This document shows positions 1 through 12,688 of a stretch of 64,000 nucleotides of DNA, in pieces. The notes beneath the pieces were generated by a model that was not told the DNA's origin, ran no database searches, and saw only the letters and a list, made by a program, of their open reading frames with translations. Origin of the DNA: Bugula neritina (taxonomy: Eukaryota > Bryozoa > Gymnolaemata > Cheilostomatida > Bugulidae). The stretch is from NCBI GenBank assembly GCA_964035545.1, contig OZ037768.1:7617241-7681240 (forward strand). The letters are read 5' to 3'. The position numbers were made by a program, and so were the translations under genes. How positions within the stretch are numbered: the first letter of the stretch is position 1; the number at the start of each line of letters is the position of its first letter.

Positions 1-455
1 CAACTTCAAACACTTTAGTCCTGACGTGGTTCAAATTTTATGATACTTCAAAGAAAGCTAAGGTGGTGGCTTATACAAGTCTATGCAGGCCTATACTTGA
101 TTATGCAGATGTGGTTTGAGATCCTGCGACTAGAAGCAAGGTGCATGATGATTATATAGACTTGGTCCAGAACAGTGCCTTACATAAGGAATCTGAAGGG
201 ACGCACTGACAGTGTGGGTGTATCTGAAGGAGGAATGAGTTAGGACTCTGGTCACTAGAAGACAGAAGAAAAAACCATCGACTGTCTTTACTGACTCGTA
301 TCAGCACCCAACTCTATCCAAAGCCTATGACGAGATTATTAAATACAGGGAGCTCATAACTGTAGCCACTCGGGCGGTTGCCAGAGGAAAGCTTATCTCC
401 GTATCAGCTAGGAAAAGCATGTTCCACACTAGTTTTCTGCCACATCACATTCGAT
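1..455 (+). mobile_element. Degenerate non-LTR retrotransposon (LINE) reverse-transcriptase C-terminal remnant
   Basis: Conceptual translation of 52-180 reads as the end of a LINE reverse transcriptase (AYTSLCRPILDYADVV, then a stop, then a stretch ending in DLVQNSAL). This is the pattern of the Y-x-x-L-x-R-P-x-L-x-Y-A-x-x-V-W thumb region of CR1/Jockey-like elements. Further on, another frame gives LGLWSLEDRRKNHRLSLLTR (about 240-300) and a third frame gives the terminal part (about 305-480). The reading frame is broken by stops and at least two frameshifts, so it is a dead copy. It runs in from the left edge of the window, so its true 5' end is not visible. Family assignment is from remembered motif patterns, not from a search. 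Confidence 0.6.
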
Positions 456-740
456 TTCATAATGATAATGGTAATCACTGAATTAGATTATCATAGTCAT
501 AGTCATGGTGAATAATCGTAATGACAATTTAATTGTCACTGATAATCATAAAGGTAATAAATTTGAATAATTGAATGATATTTATTATTTATAAATGATT
601 ATTAATGGTATATTCATAACGATAATGATAGTAACAATTACGACGATTTTCACATTGGTTGTTATAATCATAGTGATACTGACAGTGATAATGTTAATGT
701 CTGATCATCAAGTAATCATCATGATCATGATCATTGATGT
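456..740. repeat. GAT/ATG-rich low-complexity tract
   Basis: This stretch is built from degenerate GATAAT, CATAGT and ATGATC words (for example, repeated tcatagtcatag near 500 and atcatgatcatgatcat near 718-735). It follows directly on the LINE remnant and may be a decayed element tail or a simple repeat. From 741 to about 1550 I see only AT-rich sequence with no supported gene. Confidence 0.5.
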
Positions 741-1592
741 ACTCCAAGCCTAACTTGATGGTTTTCTTTTATTCTGTTATAAGTTTTATCTTACAATGAA
801 ACTTTTACTATTGTAATTATTAACATTTTCTAAATTTCCTGAAACTGTCAAGATTTAGTCTTGGGTTTTAAGTTTAATTTAATAATAATTTACTTTTAGT
901 AATTTTGAACTAATTAATGAATAGTTCTACGTCCAATAGCAAATGCAATACTAATATCGTTAGACTGTTATATTAATTTTAAAATTAATAATAATTTGAT
1001 TTTTTTATCAAATCTCAGGATAGTACTATTTATTTGTGAGAATAATGATAATCAATCATTACATAAATGTGATAATAGCAAGTTTAACATCACACTTTAA
1101 AACTAACAGCTGTGGTGAGATTATTTGCATGTACTGTAAGGCCTATTTGTGTGTCACCTTCTACAATCTACACGATACTAAATCATACAATAACCCATCA
1201 TATTTTGTTCATGCAGTTGTCCTAGATTTTGTAATTTAAGTATTCGACTTAGTTCCTTATCTCTTTATAATAGGAAACTCTAAACAATTACACCAATGGG
1301 AGACTTATCTGCTGTCTACTTATCTGCATAAATTTCATGTAAATCAATCAGAGGGTGGTAAAACTTTTTATGCCATGAAACAAATCTGTAGATGATGTTA
1401 AAATAAACATTTTAGTCAGTTATATAATTATAGTACTTAGCTCAATTTCGAAAATTTTGAACACTGATGACTAGTATCAACACCTATAAGACCTATACAT
1501 AGCCTTGTGGCTTTTAGTTTCTTGTAAATTCCTTTTGTTTATGTTTTCAGCGTGTAACATTCACAATCTCTTTTACACTTATAAAAGGAAGT

Positions 1593-4500
1593 ATGGCTTC
1601 TGAAGAAGCTGATCATAGCCAAGGGCAGATTCAGGTAAATGGTTCCATTTGCACTGCACTTCATTGAAATTTAGCAACTATGTTAACATAGCTGTAAGCT
1701 CAGTCATTGCAGATGCAGCTAACTATGATTCAAAATTACAAAATTGAAGAAAGCTCTTCTCTGTCATCAAAGACGAAATTATAAGCATTATTAGAACTTT
1801 TACTCTAAATGTTGTCACTTTTTTTCTTCTCAAAAGTAAAAGCATGCTTTTCACAAATTTCATGGTAAAATATATAGACAAACCATTTGAAAGCAAAAGG
1901 CTGTGCACTAAGAAAAAAAGAATTTAATTATTCCATTTCTAATTAATGCTAATTATAACATAGGAAAATATTTGCTTTGGCTCAACACAGCATTGCTTGA
2001 TTTTCATTTGTGTCTAAATATATTGAAATTGCTCAAAAATCTATGCAAACTATTTACTGCAGTATTTTTAATTGAAAGTTGACCCAGCAGTGTAGTCCAA
2101 TAAGAAAATTATTTTCAAATTAGTTGTATAAAAGTTCAGCAGCAAATGTAATGGTAATAGTTGCTTACGTTGTTCAACAAAGCTGTTGTCGCCTAACTTT
2201 CCCCAACTTTCTTTTACTAATATACCTAAAGTTTGTAACCCTAGTATTTTTCTGTACAAGTCAATAGCTAACGATTTTTGTTTTTTGTAGATCATATTTG
2301 GGCCGATGTTCTCAGGAAAAACGTAAGTATAATATTCTCATCAAACATTAGCCTATGTTTGTTTGTTTGTTTGTTTTATTTTGTCGTAGTCGGGAAAAAA
2401 TTAATTGAGAAAAAATAAACAAAATGACAGGGCCTATGGCGCAATAGCACTGTAGCTGTTGGTTTTAGTGTAAAAAATTCGAATTAATGCTGTTGAGATT
2501 CTTTTGCTTTAAAACAACGTATGTATGTCTTCTTTGTTTTAGCACTGAGTTAATCCGCCGTATGAGACGATACAGTGTTGCCAACTATGATTGTCTTCTT
2601 GTCAAAAATATTAAAGATACTCGATACGATGAAAATGGCCTTGCTACACATGACCTGTGAGTAGGTGCCCATGACTCACCTACTATAACTCACATGCTAT
2701 CCTCAGTTACTACGACTCACCTACTATGACTCACCTGCTTTACTCATTTGCTTTAACTCACCTGCTATACTCATCTGCTTTAACTCACTTGCTATGATTT
2801 ACCTACTATGACTCACCTGCTATGACTCACCTGCTATAACTCACCTGCTATGACATACCTACTATAACTCACCTGCTATGACTCGAAGGTCTTACTAGCT
2901 GAAAATCATCATAAAACATTTGTTAAATGTTGTGACATTCGTTTTCTTTGTTTTTAGGAGTTGTGTGACCTATGTGCATATAGCGTGTAATAAAAACCGT
3001 ATTTTGCAACATCAATGTTGGGTTGATTTATATATGCTTAGCAATGAGCAAATCACGCTTTCTGCATTATTTTCTTTACCATCAACATCTTTATAATTTT
3101 GGAATATAAAGGGTAGACAACTCCTGTTGTCATCTCAACACTCAGTTTGTGTGCGGTAATTAGATAAACATGACATGATGTACTAACACTGGACTTTTGG
3201 AAGCTCAATTTAATTTCACTTGTATTTATAGCAGCAAATACGCCAACATGAAAATAGGTTCTACCCTAACAACAGCCAATAGTTACTATAATACATCAGG
3301 AGAGCTGTTATTCATCTGTTGTACACGTTCCTATGTATCTTAAAGGATTCATAGAATTAATTTTTAAATCAAGGAAGTCAGTAGTCTTTTGCCACATCAT
3401 TCTTGTAGCCTGGTTTTCAAGTTAGTACCGGTACATTTTCGAGTTTTTTAGTGTTTGTAATTGTTTTAATTTTGCTGACATCTTTCAAATATTATTAGAT
3501 TTATATATTATTTTGTTAAATGTGTGATTGCTGTTGTAGGCAGGTAGAGAATGTTCTGCCTACTGTCTCCACTGCCAAGTTGTTTGATGTTGATGAGAAG
3601 AAGGTGCGTGAGAGTGAGGTCATTGGCATCGATGAGGGTCAGTTTGTAAGTAACCTATTCAATTCTAGGTCTTACAGTTTCCTGTCTGAAATTAATAATT
3701 ATAAGTCTCTTTAGGAATCATTTAAAGCAATTTTTGTACAAGAAAAACAATTTTTACTATATATGAGTTTTTTCCTTATAAATTAAACTTATATAAAGAG
3801 TTAAGGTGTTGGGTGGTTTTTAAATGTCGGCGGTCCATGCATCAAACCATGCTGCTAACATAGCTTGAGGGCTTTTAGAGTAATAAAGAAGCAGTTTTAG
3901 CCCGTACCCATCTTGACATCAGCATTCTCCCTGCTGGAGTTTGACCTATAAGCTTAGCTGTATCAATGTGTGTATGCTGGGCTCTATTCACTGAGCCACA
4001 CCTGCCCATATTTTTCATTTAAGAATGGAAAGAAACTTGAACAGAATAAAATCACCTTGAAAATGATGGAAAGCACAAAAATCAATTTATAACATGCTAC
4101 TTGAAAGTTCGGTAAATGTTTTATCATTGAGTAACTGCAATAGAAAATCTGTCATTTAAGCGTAACTAGCTGGTCCTAGGAAGGCACAACTCCAAATCAT
4201 CAACAAGTTTTTATATTATTGAGCAATACTGATCGGCATATTGGGTGGTGAGTTTCAGCTCTTTAGTATACTAATTAGGAAGTTAAGGAACTAAATGATG
4301 AGTGGTCAAGTGGTGGTTGGATAGGTTCCCGAATGACGTACAAAAACACCCCATTATTAGTGAGATTCCTTTGAGCTAGGTCACTGGTATACAGGGTTTA
4401 CTAATATAATGTATAACATTCGCAGGTTAAACTCGTTTTAAACAAAATTTTAATATTTTACTCTCGGTTTTCTTTACAGTATCCTGATGTAGTTAGTTTC

Positions 4501-7104
4501 AGTGAGGAAATGGCTAACAAAGGAAAGGTGGTTATAGTGGCAGCATTGGATGGAACATTTGAACGTCGAGGTAGGGAGATCTGAGACAGGAAATTTTGTG
4601 GTCAAATACAACCATATAATATTAGTTAATCCAGATTATCACCATTTCTTTAAACACTTGAAAATAGGAGATTTGTTGCACAATATCTTACCACTGCCTA
4701 CTTTCAATGGGTTTGTTTGTGTCCAGTAATGTGTTCAATTGATCACTTCCTATAACTTACTACCAGATCTTTCCAAACACAGTTGTGTAACATTTTTATC
4801 CGTTGTTAAAAATTTGAAAACTAGCTATTACAATTTTATATCGTTTAAAATATGCTTTTTATGTGAATTAAATGTTTGCATTTTGATTTGAAGAACTGCA
4901 TAATTTATTTGAATCATGACTGTACACGCTATACGTCAGGAGATATATTAGTAAGAGCCTGGATATTTATGAGCCTGGTGTTATAAATCAAATACTCTTT
5001 ATACTTTAAACCGTGGCTAATCATTCCTCTTGTCACTTGAAGTAATCCCAAATTCGATTGCCACCTCCCAGGCTACTTGAGATTTACCAAATCGTTGAGT
5101 ATTGTATTGTAGAATGTAGCTTGGTAACGGACTTAGTGCACCTTTTCTTTAATCTTTTTCGCCATTAAACGGTCATGCTATAAAATGCCATTTAAATCAA
5201 CTTTTTTGGCAACTGGCTGAGCTATATTTAGTCTTGATTCATCTTCAACTTCAAAACCATCGATTTAACAAATCTTTGTTTCTTTCAGCTCAACTTCTGA
5301 GATTTTAATCCCTTGAAACTATTTGAAACTGGAAGTCGCTTTGCCAATTCTGTCAAAATAATAAATAGTTTAGGATCACTCTGGGAATATCTTATCATAG
5401 GTAATGGCTCTCATTTGGCAGCCTCATCTCATTTTCATGAAATATTTCATAATATACTAGACACTACTTTCCTTATTGCTTGGGAAGAAAAAATTTGGTG
5501 TATTATCTCATATTTCTGTTACCATTTGCTGATGCCAGGTCTATATTGTATATTTCGCTGCTTATAAGCCAAACCTGAAGTTCAGGTAGCACCTTTACGC
5601 ACTTCGGTTATGCATTCAAGTTCCTACAGACCTCTAGATTTTGTAACCTAAAAGCTAGTGCCTGCTGCTGAATACATCTTGTAGGCGAATATCTTACTGA
5701 ATATTAGATGCTATTTCTGCTGTGGCCTTGACACTGTAAATATTTCCTCCTAGGTTTCCACGATATACTGAATTTGGTGCCCTTGGCAGAGAGCGTTATC
5801 AAGCTGAATGCCGTGTGTATGCAATGCTTCAGAGAGGCTTCTTTCACTAAGAGAACATCAGCTGAGACAGAGGTAAATCTAATCAGTCAGCGTTATGAGT
5901 CATCATGACTCATTATAGACAGCTGTGATACAATCTGTGTAAATACTAACAGCTCTAACATCTGAACCAATAACTTTCCATCACTATTGCCTTTCACCCA
6001 CTCCAGTCTGTTAAAAACTTTCCTCGTAGCCCTCTCATTTGCTACTCCCCTTTTCCCTCATCTAATGCTCATTCACTTATTTCTCTGCTCTTCAAAATCT
6101 TCTTTTCCATTTTCTAATTTCAGTTCTTTTTCTATTGATTCCATGATGATCTCATATCTTTTATAATTGCTGGTTTATGCCATGTTTTCTCGTAATTGTT
6201 GTACCACCAACTCAGCAGCCTATCTGAAAGGGTTTGGACTCTTGAAGGACACCTTCTAGTCCTTGTCTCAGTTGTGCACTTTGTCTCCATTATTGAACTC
6301 CTTTAGAATGAGATTTTCTTTGCTTGGCCTGCAATAAAATATTTATTACTCATGAACCCAAAATATGTTTTAATTTACATTCGTTATGTAAAATAGTAAA
6401 TAATTTAGTAGATAAATCATAATTTATGTACATGGCACTGGAGTAGATTTAATAGATAGGATTCCTTTATTCTGTTTTTTCCCCACTGATTCAAAACTTA
6501 ATTACAAGAAGTTTTCGTAAGTACTGGTTAAAAAAATTCTACATTTGTATTATTACAGACTTCCAAGCTATATATTGCTTAACTTTAAAAATCAACAGCT
6601 GTACTTGACTTAAAAAAGTTTGTATTAAAATAACTTGGGTCAAGAATATCAAGTAAGGACATTAGAGCGTAACATAATGATAGCAGCCATGGCTCTGTAA
6701 GCCAACGCAATATTATATAATATGTATAGTAATACTTGCAGCTATGTAAAATTACTTCAAGGAAAGTTTTGACTATATAAACCAACTGTTTGAGCTTCTC
6801 TGTCATATTTAACTATCAATAAAGACCAACCTGTAATATTTAGCATAATATTTTCTCACCTATCCTATCTCCGCCCTGTCCTGTTCAGGTAGCGGGTGTA
6901 ATATGTAGCATATATGACATGTTATATACTTGTGGCATATCTCCGCAGGTAGAAGTTTTAGGGGGATCTGAGAAGTATCTCTCCGTGTGCCGCACCTGTC
7001 ACCAGAACTCGTCAAAGGAACCCTCACCTCGTAAATCTAAACAGTACCAGCGGAAATATGGCTCTAAACATGTCGTGGATCTAACAGGCAGGTTGGACAA
7101 GTGA
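1593..7104 (+). CDS. TK1: Cytosolic thymidine kinase (TK1), 7 coding exons, 219 aa
   Basis: Phosphorylates thymidine (and deoxyuridine) with ATP in the dTTP salvage pathway in the cytosol. Coding exons: 1593-1634, 2291-2322, 2543-2656, 3540-3645, 4480-4570, 5754-5872, 6949-7104. All introns are GT-AG and phases agree, giving 219 residues against 234 in human TK1. The P-loop GPMFSGKT is at residues 18-25 and spans an intron. The catalytic motif DEGQF is at 94-98 (catalytic Glu95 by homology). IVAALDGTF lies in exon 5 and [13 protein letters not shown] in exon 6. The structural zinc cysteines are C150/C153 and C182/C185. The start ATG precedes a short exon that follows a good acceptor (AG at 1549-1550), so an upstream non-coding exon is likely. 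The C-terminal tail is Ser/Lys-rich and has no KEN degradation box. Family identity is secure; the tail is the least certain part. Confidence 0.95.
2671..2885. repeat. 15-bp minisatellite (TGACTCACCTGCTAT type)
   Basis: About 14 imperfect copies of a unit close to tgactcacctgctat. It begins 14 bases after the donor of TK1 exon 3, inside intron 3. Four copies carry a perfect TGACTCA (at 2672, 2727, 2809 and 2823), which overlaps CACCTG in most of them. Confidence 0.85.
3815..4007 (-). mobile_element. tRNA-derived SINE-like element, minus strand
   Basis: On the minus strand this begins gggcaggtgtggctcagtga, with an A-box-like TGGCTCAGTGA. A B-box-like GGTCAAACTCC follows at 3946-3936 with tRNA-like spacing. 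An unrelated body continues to about 3815. It lies in TK1 intron 4. Its body differs from the other SINEs in the window, so it is probably a separate family. No clear target-site duplication was seen, so the ends are approximate. Confidence 0.5.
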
Positions 7105-9831
7105 TGGTAACAGTCTCTTTACTATATATCTTTCTGTACAGTATAGTATTTTTGTATTGTAATTTTTTGTAAACTAAAAAGATGCTGAAAGTTAACTAAG
7201 TAAGCTGAACTACTCGGCCAATTAAGATTGTCTTATATAGAGTATGTGGAGATAACTTGTTTCACTAACTTACTCTGTAATTTAAAGTGAGGAGTTAACA
7301 GTGTATGAACAATGAGCTGTGTGCCACCATCAGTTTTGTTTATTTTCAAAACGTTTTTGTTTTGTACTAATCTGCAGTCATTTATCATAGCAATGGTTAT
7401 GATTTGTATCAAACTTCTACTTGCTGAAACAGTATAATATGATAATGAGGTGATTGTGGCTTTGGCTGTAGCTTAAAATCTTGTCACCTTACGCTACCTG
7501 TTATGATTGATTTTCTCATTTTACTAATTTACATCAATTTATGTTAAAATGTTACTTTTATGCTAATGATTTAAAACAATATGTAAATGATTTCTGTCAT
7601 TTTGTGGATTTTATAAAACGAAACTGGTTGTTATAGCAACTACTTTGTTGAATGGCAACATGAATAAACTATATGTAACTTTCACCACATATTCAGATAT
7701 TTAAATAACTCTATGAAATTTTTATATGTTGTTTTCTAACGTACATTGCTATATCATCACAACATAACATGTTCTTTTTAGTATCATTAGTTGATGGTTT
7801 GCTCTGAGCTTTGCCATTATATAAGCCCTATATAACTATTCTTTAGTTAGATGGCTAGCTAGAGACCTTGTGAGGTACATGTCTAATGTTTTAAAGTTTG
7901 TTCAAGGTTGAGTTTTGAAAAGCAAATTGTGATATAGTTTATGAGTTATGTTTAGTGTTGCTGGAACCGCATCTTGGCAGTGTTTTGAAACTAGGCTAGT
8001 TGTGAGATTTGTTCAGGCAGTTATAATCTGGGTATTTTGCAAGTTCTTTTCTCCATAGGTGTGCAACAAATTAATTCATAAAAATAGGCATTCAAGGACT
8101 AAACTTGCCGGCTTGTGATTATTATCGTATTTTTTTTATCTTTGACTATTAGTTTCAAACTCAAGGCCACCAGTCTAAATGCACTTGATAAAAATCACTA
8201 CCGAACAGTGCAAAAGGTGGGGACAGCATTATCACCACCTCCAGTTCAAGTACATATATGTATATCAATTAGGTGTATCATAAATTGGTGGTAATTGAGC
8301 TAGTATCAATTCATATGATAATTTTTTTGAGAATAAAACCCGAAATTGGAACCCTGACATTATAAAATAACTAAAGAGATAATAATTTGGTCAGTTACAA
8401 TTCAGTTAGTGGACAAATTGAATATAGAGTGTTGTAATTGCTTCCTTAAATAAATTTTTCTTGTGTTTATTGAAAAAAGTTAATTCTTAGCAAATCTAAA
8501 CAGAAAGAAAATTGCACAAAAGTAACTGCTACTAATTCTGATAAAACTAGGTCAATCAATCATCTCTTTTGCTTTCAGGGAGTTCAAAAGTGCTTAAATC
8601 CTTCAGCGTTGTAAAAAATTTGTAGTTGTGCCAGATTTGAAGATCAGTATAAGAAGGTTTCAATAAGCAATTTTCTGCCACATATATCAACTTGATAGTT
8701 GATTACAAATCATGTTTCAACAGACCTTTTTTTCAGATCCAATAAAATTCAAAATTCCAACTATTATTAATTTAGCACCATAAATTCTTATACTGTTAGA
8801 TTTTAAATAAAATAAGATTTTTATTGATTTTCTCGAATGGTAATTAGAACAATATTTTGTATGAACAGCTCTTGGCAAAACTTACTCTTGATGTAAAAGT
8901 AGATTGACATTTGGTTCGGTTAACCAACCTGCATTTTTAACCAGATCTCATTTTAAAATATCTAAATTTTATTAGCAATTTGTTTCTAGTTTCTTTTTAT
9001 TTTAAATTAAAAACATTTCAACGGAAAACATAACTTTCCAACTAATGGTACAATTTCTCAGTCAAACCTACAAAATACCAGCTAGCATAATATATCTATA
9101 ATGGTAATTGCATTATGTTTACCACCACTATAATATTGTGCATTATTCTAAAGTAATGCTGAATTTATATTGCAAACAATATAAGGGTTATTAGGCTTAG
9201 TTAATTAAATGTGGACAAAACTATTGCATTATGTAGATGACTTGAAGATGGTGGTAAAATATGTCAAACATTATAATTTTTATTGTTATAAATTGTAATC
9301 CCAATGTTTTTGCCAATAAATGTCACTGCTATGTTGAATAACTTTGTCCCTAATAAAATAGAGTGAACTAAGAAAGCTGCAGTTCTTGTTGCAAAACTTA
9401 ATGGTAGCTTCTGCCAGATGGCAATTTTTCTTCTCAGCTGTTTTTCCAGTAGCTAGGCATATATTTTGATTACAAATAGATTAAGATTAAAACTTCATCA
9501 ATTCTATAGCAATTGCAATAAATGTCTAGTCATGTTATGCTTTGTAAATGCACCTGGTGTAAACTACTCTAATAGTTGTAAACGATTAAATTTGCTCAGT
9601 TACCTATATCTTTTTATAAAACATTTTCCATATGACGGAAAAGGTTGCTAGCCTATTTGAAATCACAATATTATATGCCCTACTTGTTACCTTTTCTATT
9701 GATTATATACAAGTTAATCAATTCTAGCCACACAAAATATAATATTGTGATTATTTTTTATGGGTAAACAATACTACAATTTTTTTATAACATTTGCATC
9801 AACTCGCCTTTGGAAATTTGATTTGTTATTT
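7105..9831. other. Spacer downstream of TK1, no gene seen
   Basis: AT-rich DNA with no supported coding region. A possible polyadenylation signal for TK1, AATAAA, is at 7663-7668, about 560 bases after the stop codon. That would imply a moderate 3' UTR; no direct support is available. Confidence 0.4.
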
Positions 9832-10095
9832 GATTTTAGTTAAAAATGGCACAGGTAAAAATGGCACAAATGGCAAAGAAGCTAAAATTGGCACATTTTC
9901 AATATTGGGGGGGGGGGGGGGTTTCGGAATAGGAGTTTGAATTTGGGTGTGGGTTTAAGAGTTGAGGGTTTGAGTTTGGCGTTTGGGAAAATTTAACATC
10001 AGCGTGCCATTTTTTCCTACTTTTTCATTTGTGTCTATATTACCTGTGCCATTGTTAACTGTGCCATTTTACCAGTGCCATTTTAACCTAAAATC
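9832..10095. mobile_element. Foldback (MITE-like) inverted-repeat element with G-rich core
   Basis: The left end (gattttagttaaaaatggca) and the right end (its near reverse complement, finishing ctaaaatc) form inverted termini. Both arms carry several copies of the word AATGGCAC(A) facing inward on opposite strands: three at 9844-9897 and four as GTGCCATT at about 10002-10085. The core holds a run of 15 G at 9907-9921 and a G-rich, C-poor strand to about 9985. It has no coding capacity. No clear target duplication was found. Confidence 0.6.
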
Positions 10096-11431
10096 GGTAA
10101 TAATATAGAAGATGAAGTAATAAAAATATAAAGCAATTCAAGTTTAATTTCTGGGTGTAGTAGAGAAATCATGTTCAATGACTAATAAGATGCTCAACCA
10201 AAGTTTATATTTAAATTAAAATACGATTGCAAGTGCAGCTTCTTCAGGAGAGGGCAGATCCTTGAGTGCATGGTGCAAATTTGATTATCTAAATCTCTTC
10301 TTGATGACTTCGTGAGTGCTACTTCAAACATGCAAGGGTTAACAGCCAGACTCAATAAAAGGGGTACCCTCGGTTCTCAAGATTGTATCTTTATCTAGTA
10401 ACTCAGTTCTTTTCTGGAGAGAAAGTCATTGCATATCAATTAATATTAGCTTACCTATGCATAGTAATAAGTCATTATTAGTGCAAGTTTATTAGGTTCC
10501 GGTTTTTGGTGTTACTATTGTTGATGATCTGATAATATTTATGGATTCATTGCTGTTTTCTTAGATGGTAGGTTTTCTGTATAATCAGCTCAGGTTGGAT
10601 TATTCATCCCCAATTCTGGCACCAGTTCAGCATTTAGATTGTGTGATACTGGTGTGAGTTCTATAAAAAGACTCCTGATAATATTTTTATTTATTCTGGT
10701 AATTATCATAATGAGTCAACAATATCTAGTTGTAAATCAGTAGGCTAGGATCACCTACTGTTGATTGTTACTGACTCACAATACCTGTTGAGAAAATAAG
10801 TGGTATGTTGGGGGTGGGTGTTATATCTCCCTCTTTTTGTGTTTTAGACTCAGAACCTACTGATGTTCATTTACATAACTTCGTGCTTTCATTGATAAAT
10901 AACTATCCAGTATTGCATCAGCTGGTGTTAAATTATGTTCTAGGCATTTCTCTGCACAGATTTTATTTTTTATCTGTTTTAGATTTTTGTTATACGCAGC
11001 ATGTTATATAATCTTATAATGTCATTTGGCATATTTCAAACGTTTTCACTTGGGGTCCTCTAGTTTACCTCCAACTCACCAGATGTATTATAACAGGGAG
11101 ACTAACACTAAACTGTGCCTTAAGTCATTATTGGTAGTTTTAGTTGCACAACAACTTAGCAGTAAACAGAGCTGGGCTTTCTTGTATTTTCCTGGTGTAC
11201 TCTTTCAAGATGTAACCCTGATTATTGTAATATTTATTGTTCTAAAACAATATACTACAATGGTTTGCTGTACTGTGGTTGTAACAAATCCTGATGCGTT
11301 TGTTAACCTGTAGAGTTGACACTTTAATTGTGCTAGACAATTCACCAGTCTCCTGTGACAGTCAGGTCTGTTAAATCTACCAGCTTTTATTTGTCCGGAT
11401 AACCTATGAGAAATGTTTGTCCTTTGAAGGA

Positions 11432-11462
<31 letters not shown>

Positions 11463-11990
11463 ACAACTCTAATAGAAAAACAATTAATACATATTGATTT
11501 TTTCTTGCCGGTGGCTACATTCATGAGTACATTTAAGAGTTTGGAACAAATATTTTAATTTCAGATAATTTTGTTTTATAGTTTCTGTAACATCTATGCA
11601 TCTTTGAACTATTTAAAACTAAAGCTCAGTCATTTTTTAATGGTAATTGGTAAATTTTCACTTTCAAATGTCTATATTGATAACATAATTTAAATTTAGA
11701 TGGTAAGCTATAATCATTGCATTTTCAGCCTCTCAAAAAGAATCAAAACAATTTTGTTGTTTATAAAGTTGCATAAATCATAATATTCTTTTTTAATTAT
11801 ACAAGATAACTTCATGGTGGAATATACTGAAACCCAGCCTATATTATTACTAATCATCTTTAACTTGCAACTCTGGTGCCACAAGAACTTCATTATCATT
11901 AGTAATTACATACTAAACTGAAAGGTGGTCTGTTCTCATTGACACTTTTTATGAATGGAATTGCAGCAGCCTTTGATTAGACCAGTCTAT
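10096..11990. other. Intergenic DNA with an (AT)n microsatellite, no gene seen
   Basis: AT-rich intergenic sequence. A pure (TA)n run of about 28 bases is at 11432-11459. A 95-codon open frame at 11026-11313 has no recognisable domain and no splice context, so I do not call it. Confidence 0.4.
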
Positions 11991-11994
11991 ACGA

Positions 11995-12338
11995 ATTGGT
12001 GTATTCCGTTCCCCAGTAACCACTTCGGCCAATCACATGACTCGCACACCTGAGAGGCTGCACTAGCATACGTTAGCCTTGAGATGCACAGTGACATTGC
12101 GATGGCATATAGATTATGGAGTACTCCCAGCATATCATTATCAATGTATCGCTCAAAGAGTTAACACAGCCTAATTCTATCTGCATGCTGTTATAGCAAT
12201 AAGTTTAATAATTTTTTTAGAAATTTTAGAGCTTAGCTTTGCTGAACTACAACTTCACTCCAAATTTTACCGAGATCAAAATCATCGCTATTCAGTGAGA
12301 GTTTGGCAGCTCTCCAGATTACCTTTCCTCTGACCAGG
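11995..12338 (+). promoter_or_regulatory. Probable upstream promoter and 5' UTR exon of the ETS gene
   Basis: A less AT-rich island. It holds a CCAAT box in the context cggccaatca (12029-12033). A strong donor, GACCAG|GTGAGT, ends the island at 12338. Acceptors lie just before the first ATG exon (AG at 12661-12662 and 12685-12686), so 12338 can be the end of a non-coding first exon spliced to the exon with ATG 12689. The transcription start is not determined. Confidence 0.45.
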
Positions 12339-12688
12339 TGAGTGACAGTGTTGTCAAATAGTCAACAGACAAGCCACACTTCAGGTATTGACACGAAACT
12401 TGCATGGCACAAGATGTCTGCAATTATTTCAATATTCAACATACACCTTAGTTAACTCAAAGCTGTTATATTCTAATTATGGGCTTAGTTTTGTGCCTTG
12501 GAGCCTAATTTTATTATTTTACAATATGATTTTATTGCTTGCTAAAACACTTGGCTGGTCTATATAAGTGATCTTCATTGCCTTGGTTTAGCCCTGAAGA
12601 AAGAGGTGTTGTGATTACTATTGTTCAGCTGAGCCATCCATCTATTGTGCACTTGTAAACAGGGTTTGAACTTATTTTTGGGGCAGGA

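Noticed and set aside
2671-2885. Possible CRISPR array
   Set aside because: Short tandem units without unique spacers, in an animal intron. None of the arrays in the window has spacer structure.
5313-5567. 84-codon open frame in TK1 intron 5 as an extra exon
   Set aside because: TK1 is complete and in phase without it, and the translation has no similarity to TK1 or any family I recognise.
11026-11313. 95-codon open frame between TK1 and ETS as a small gene
   Set aside because: No recognisable domain, no splice sites, and hydrophobic AT-driven composition.
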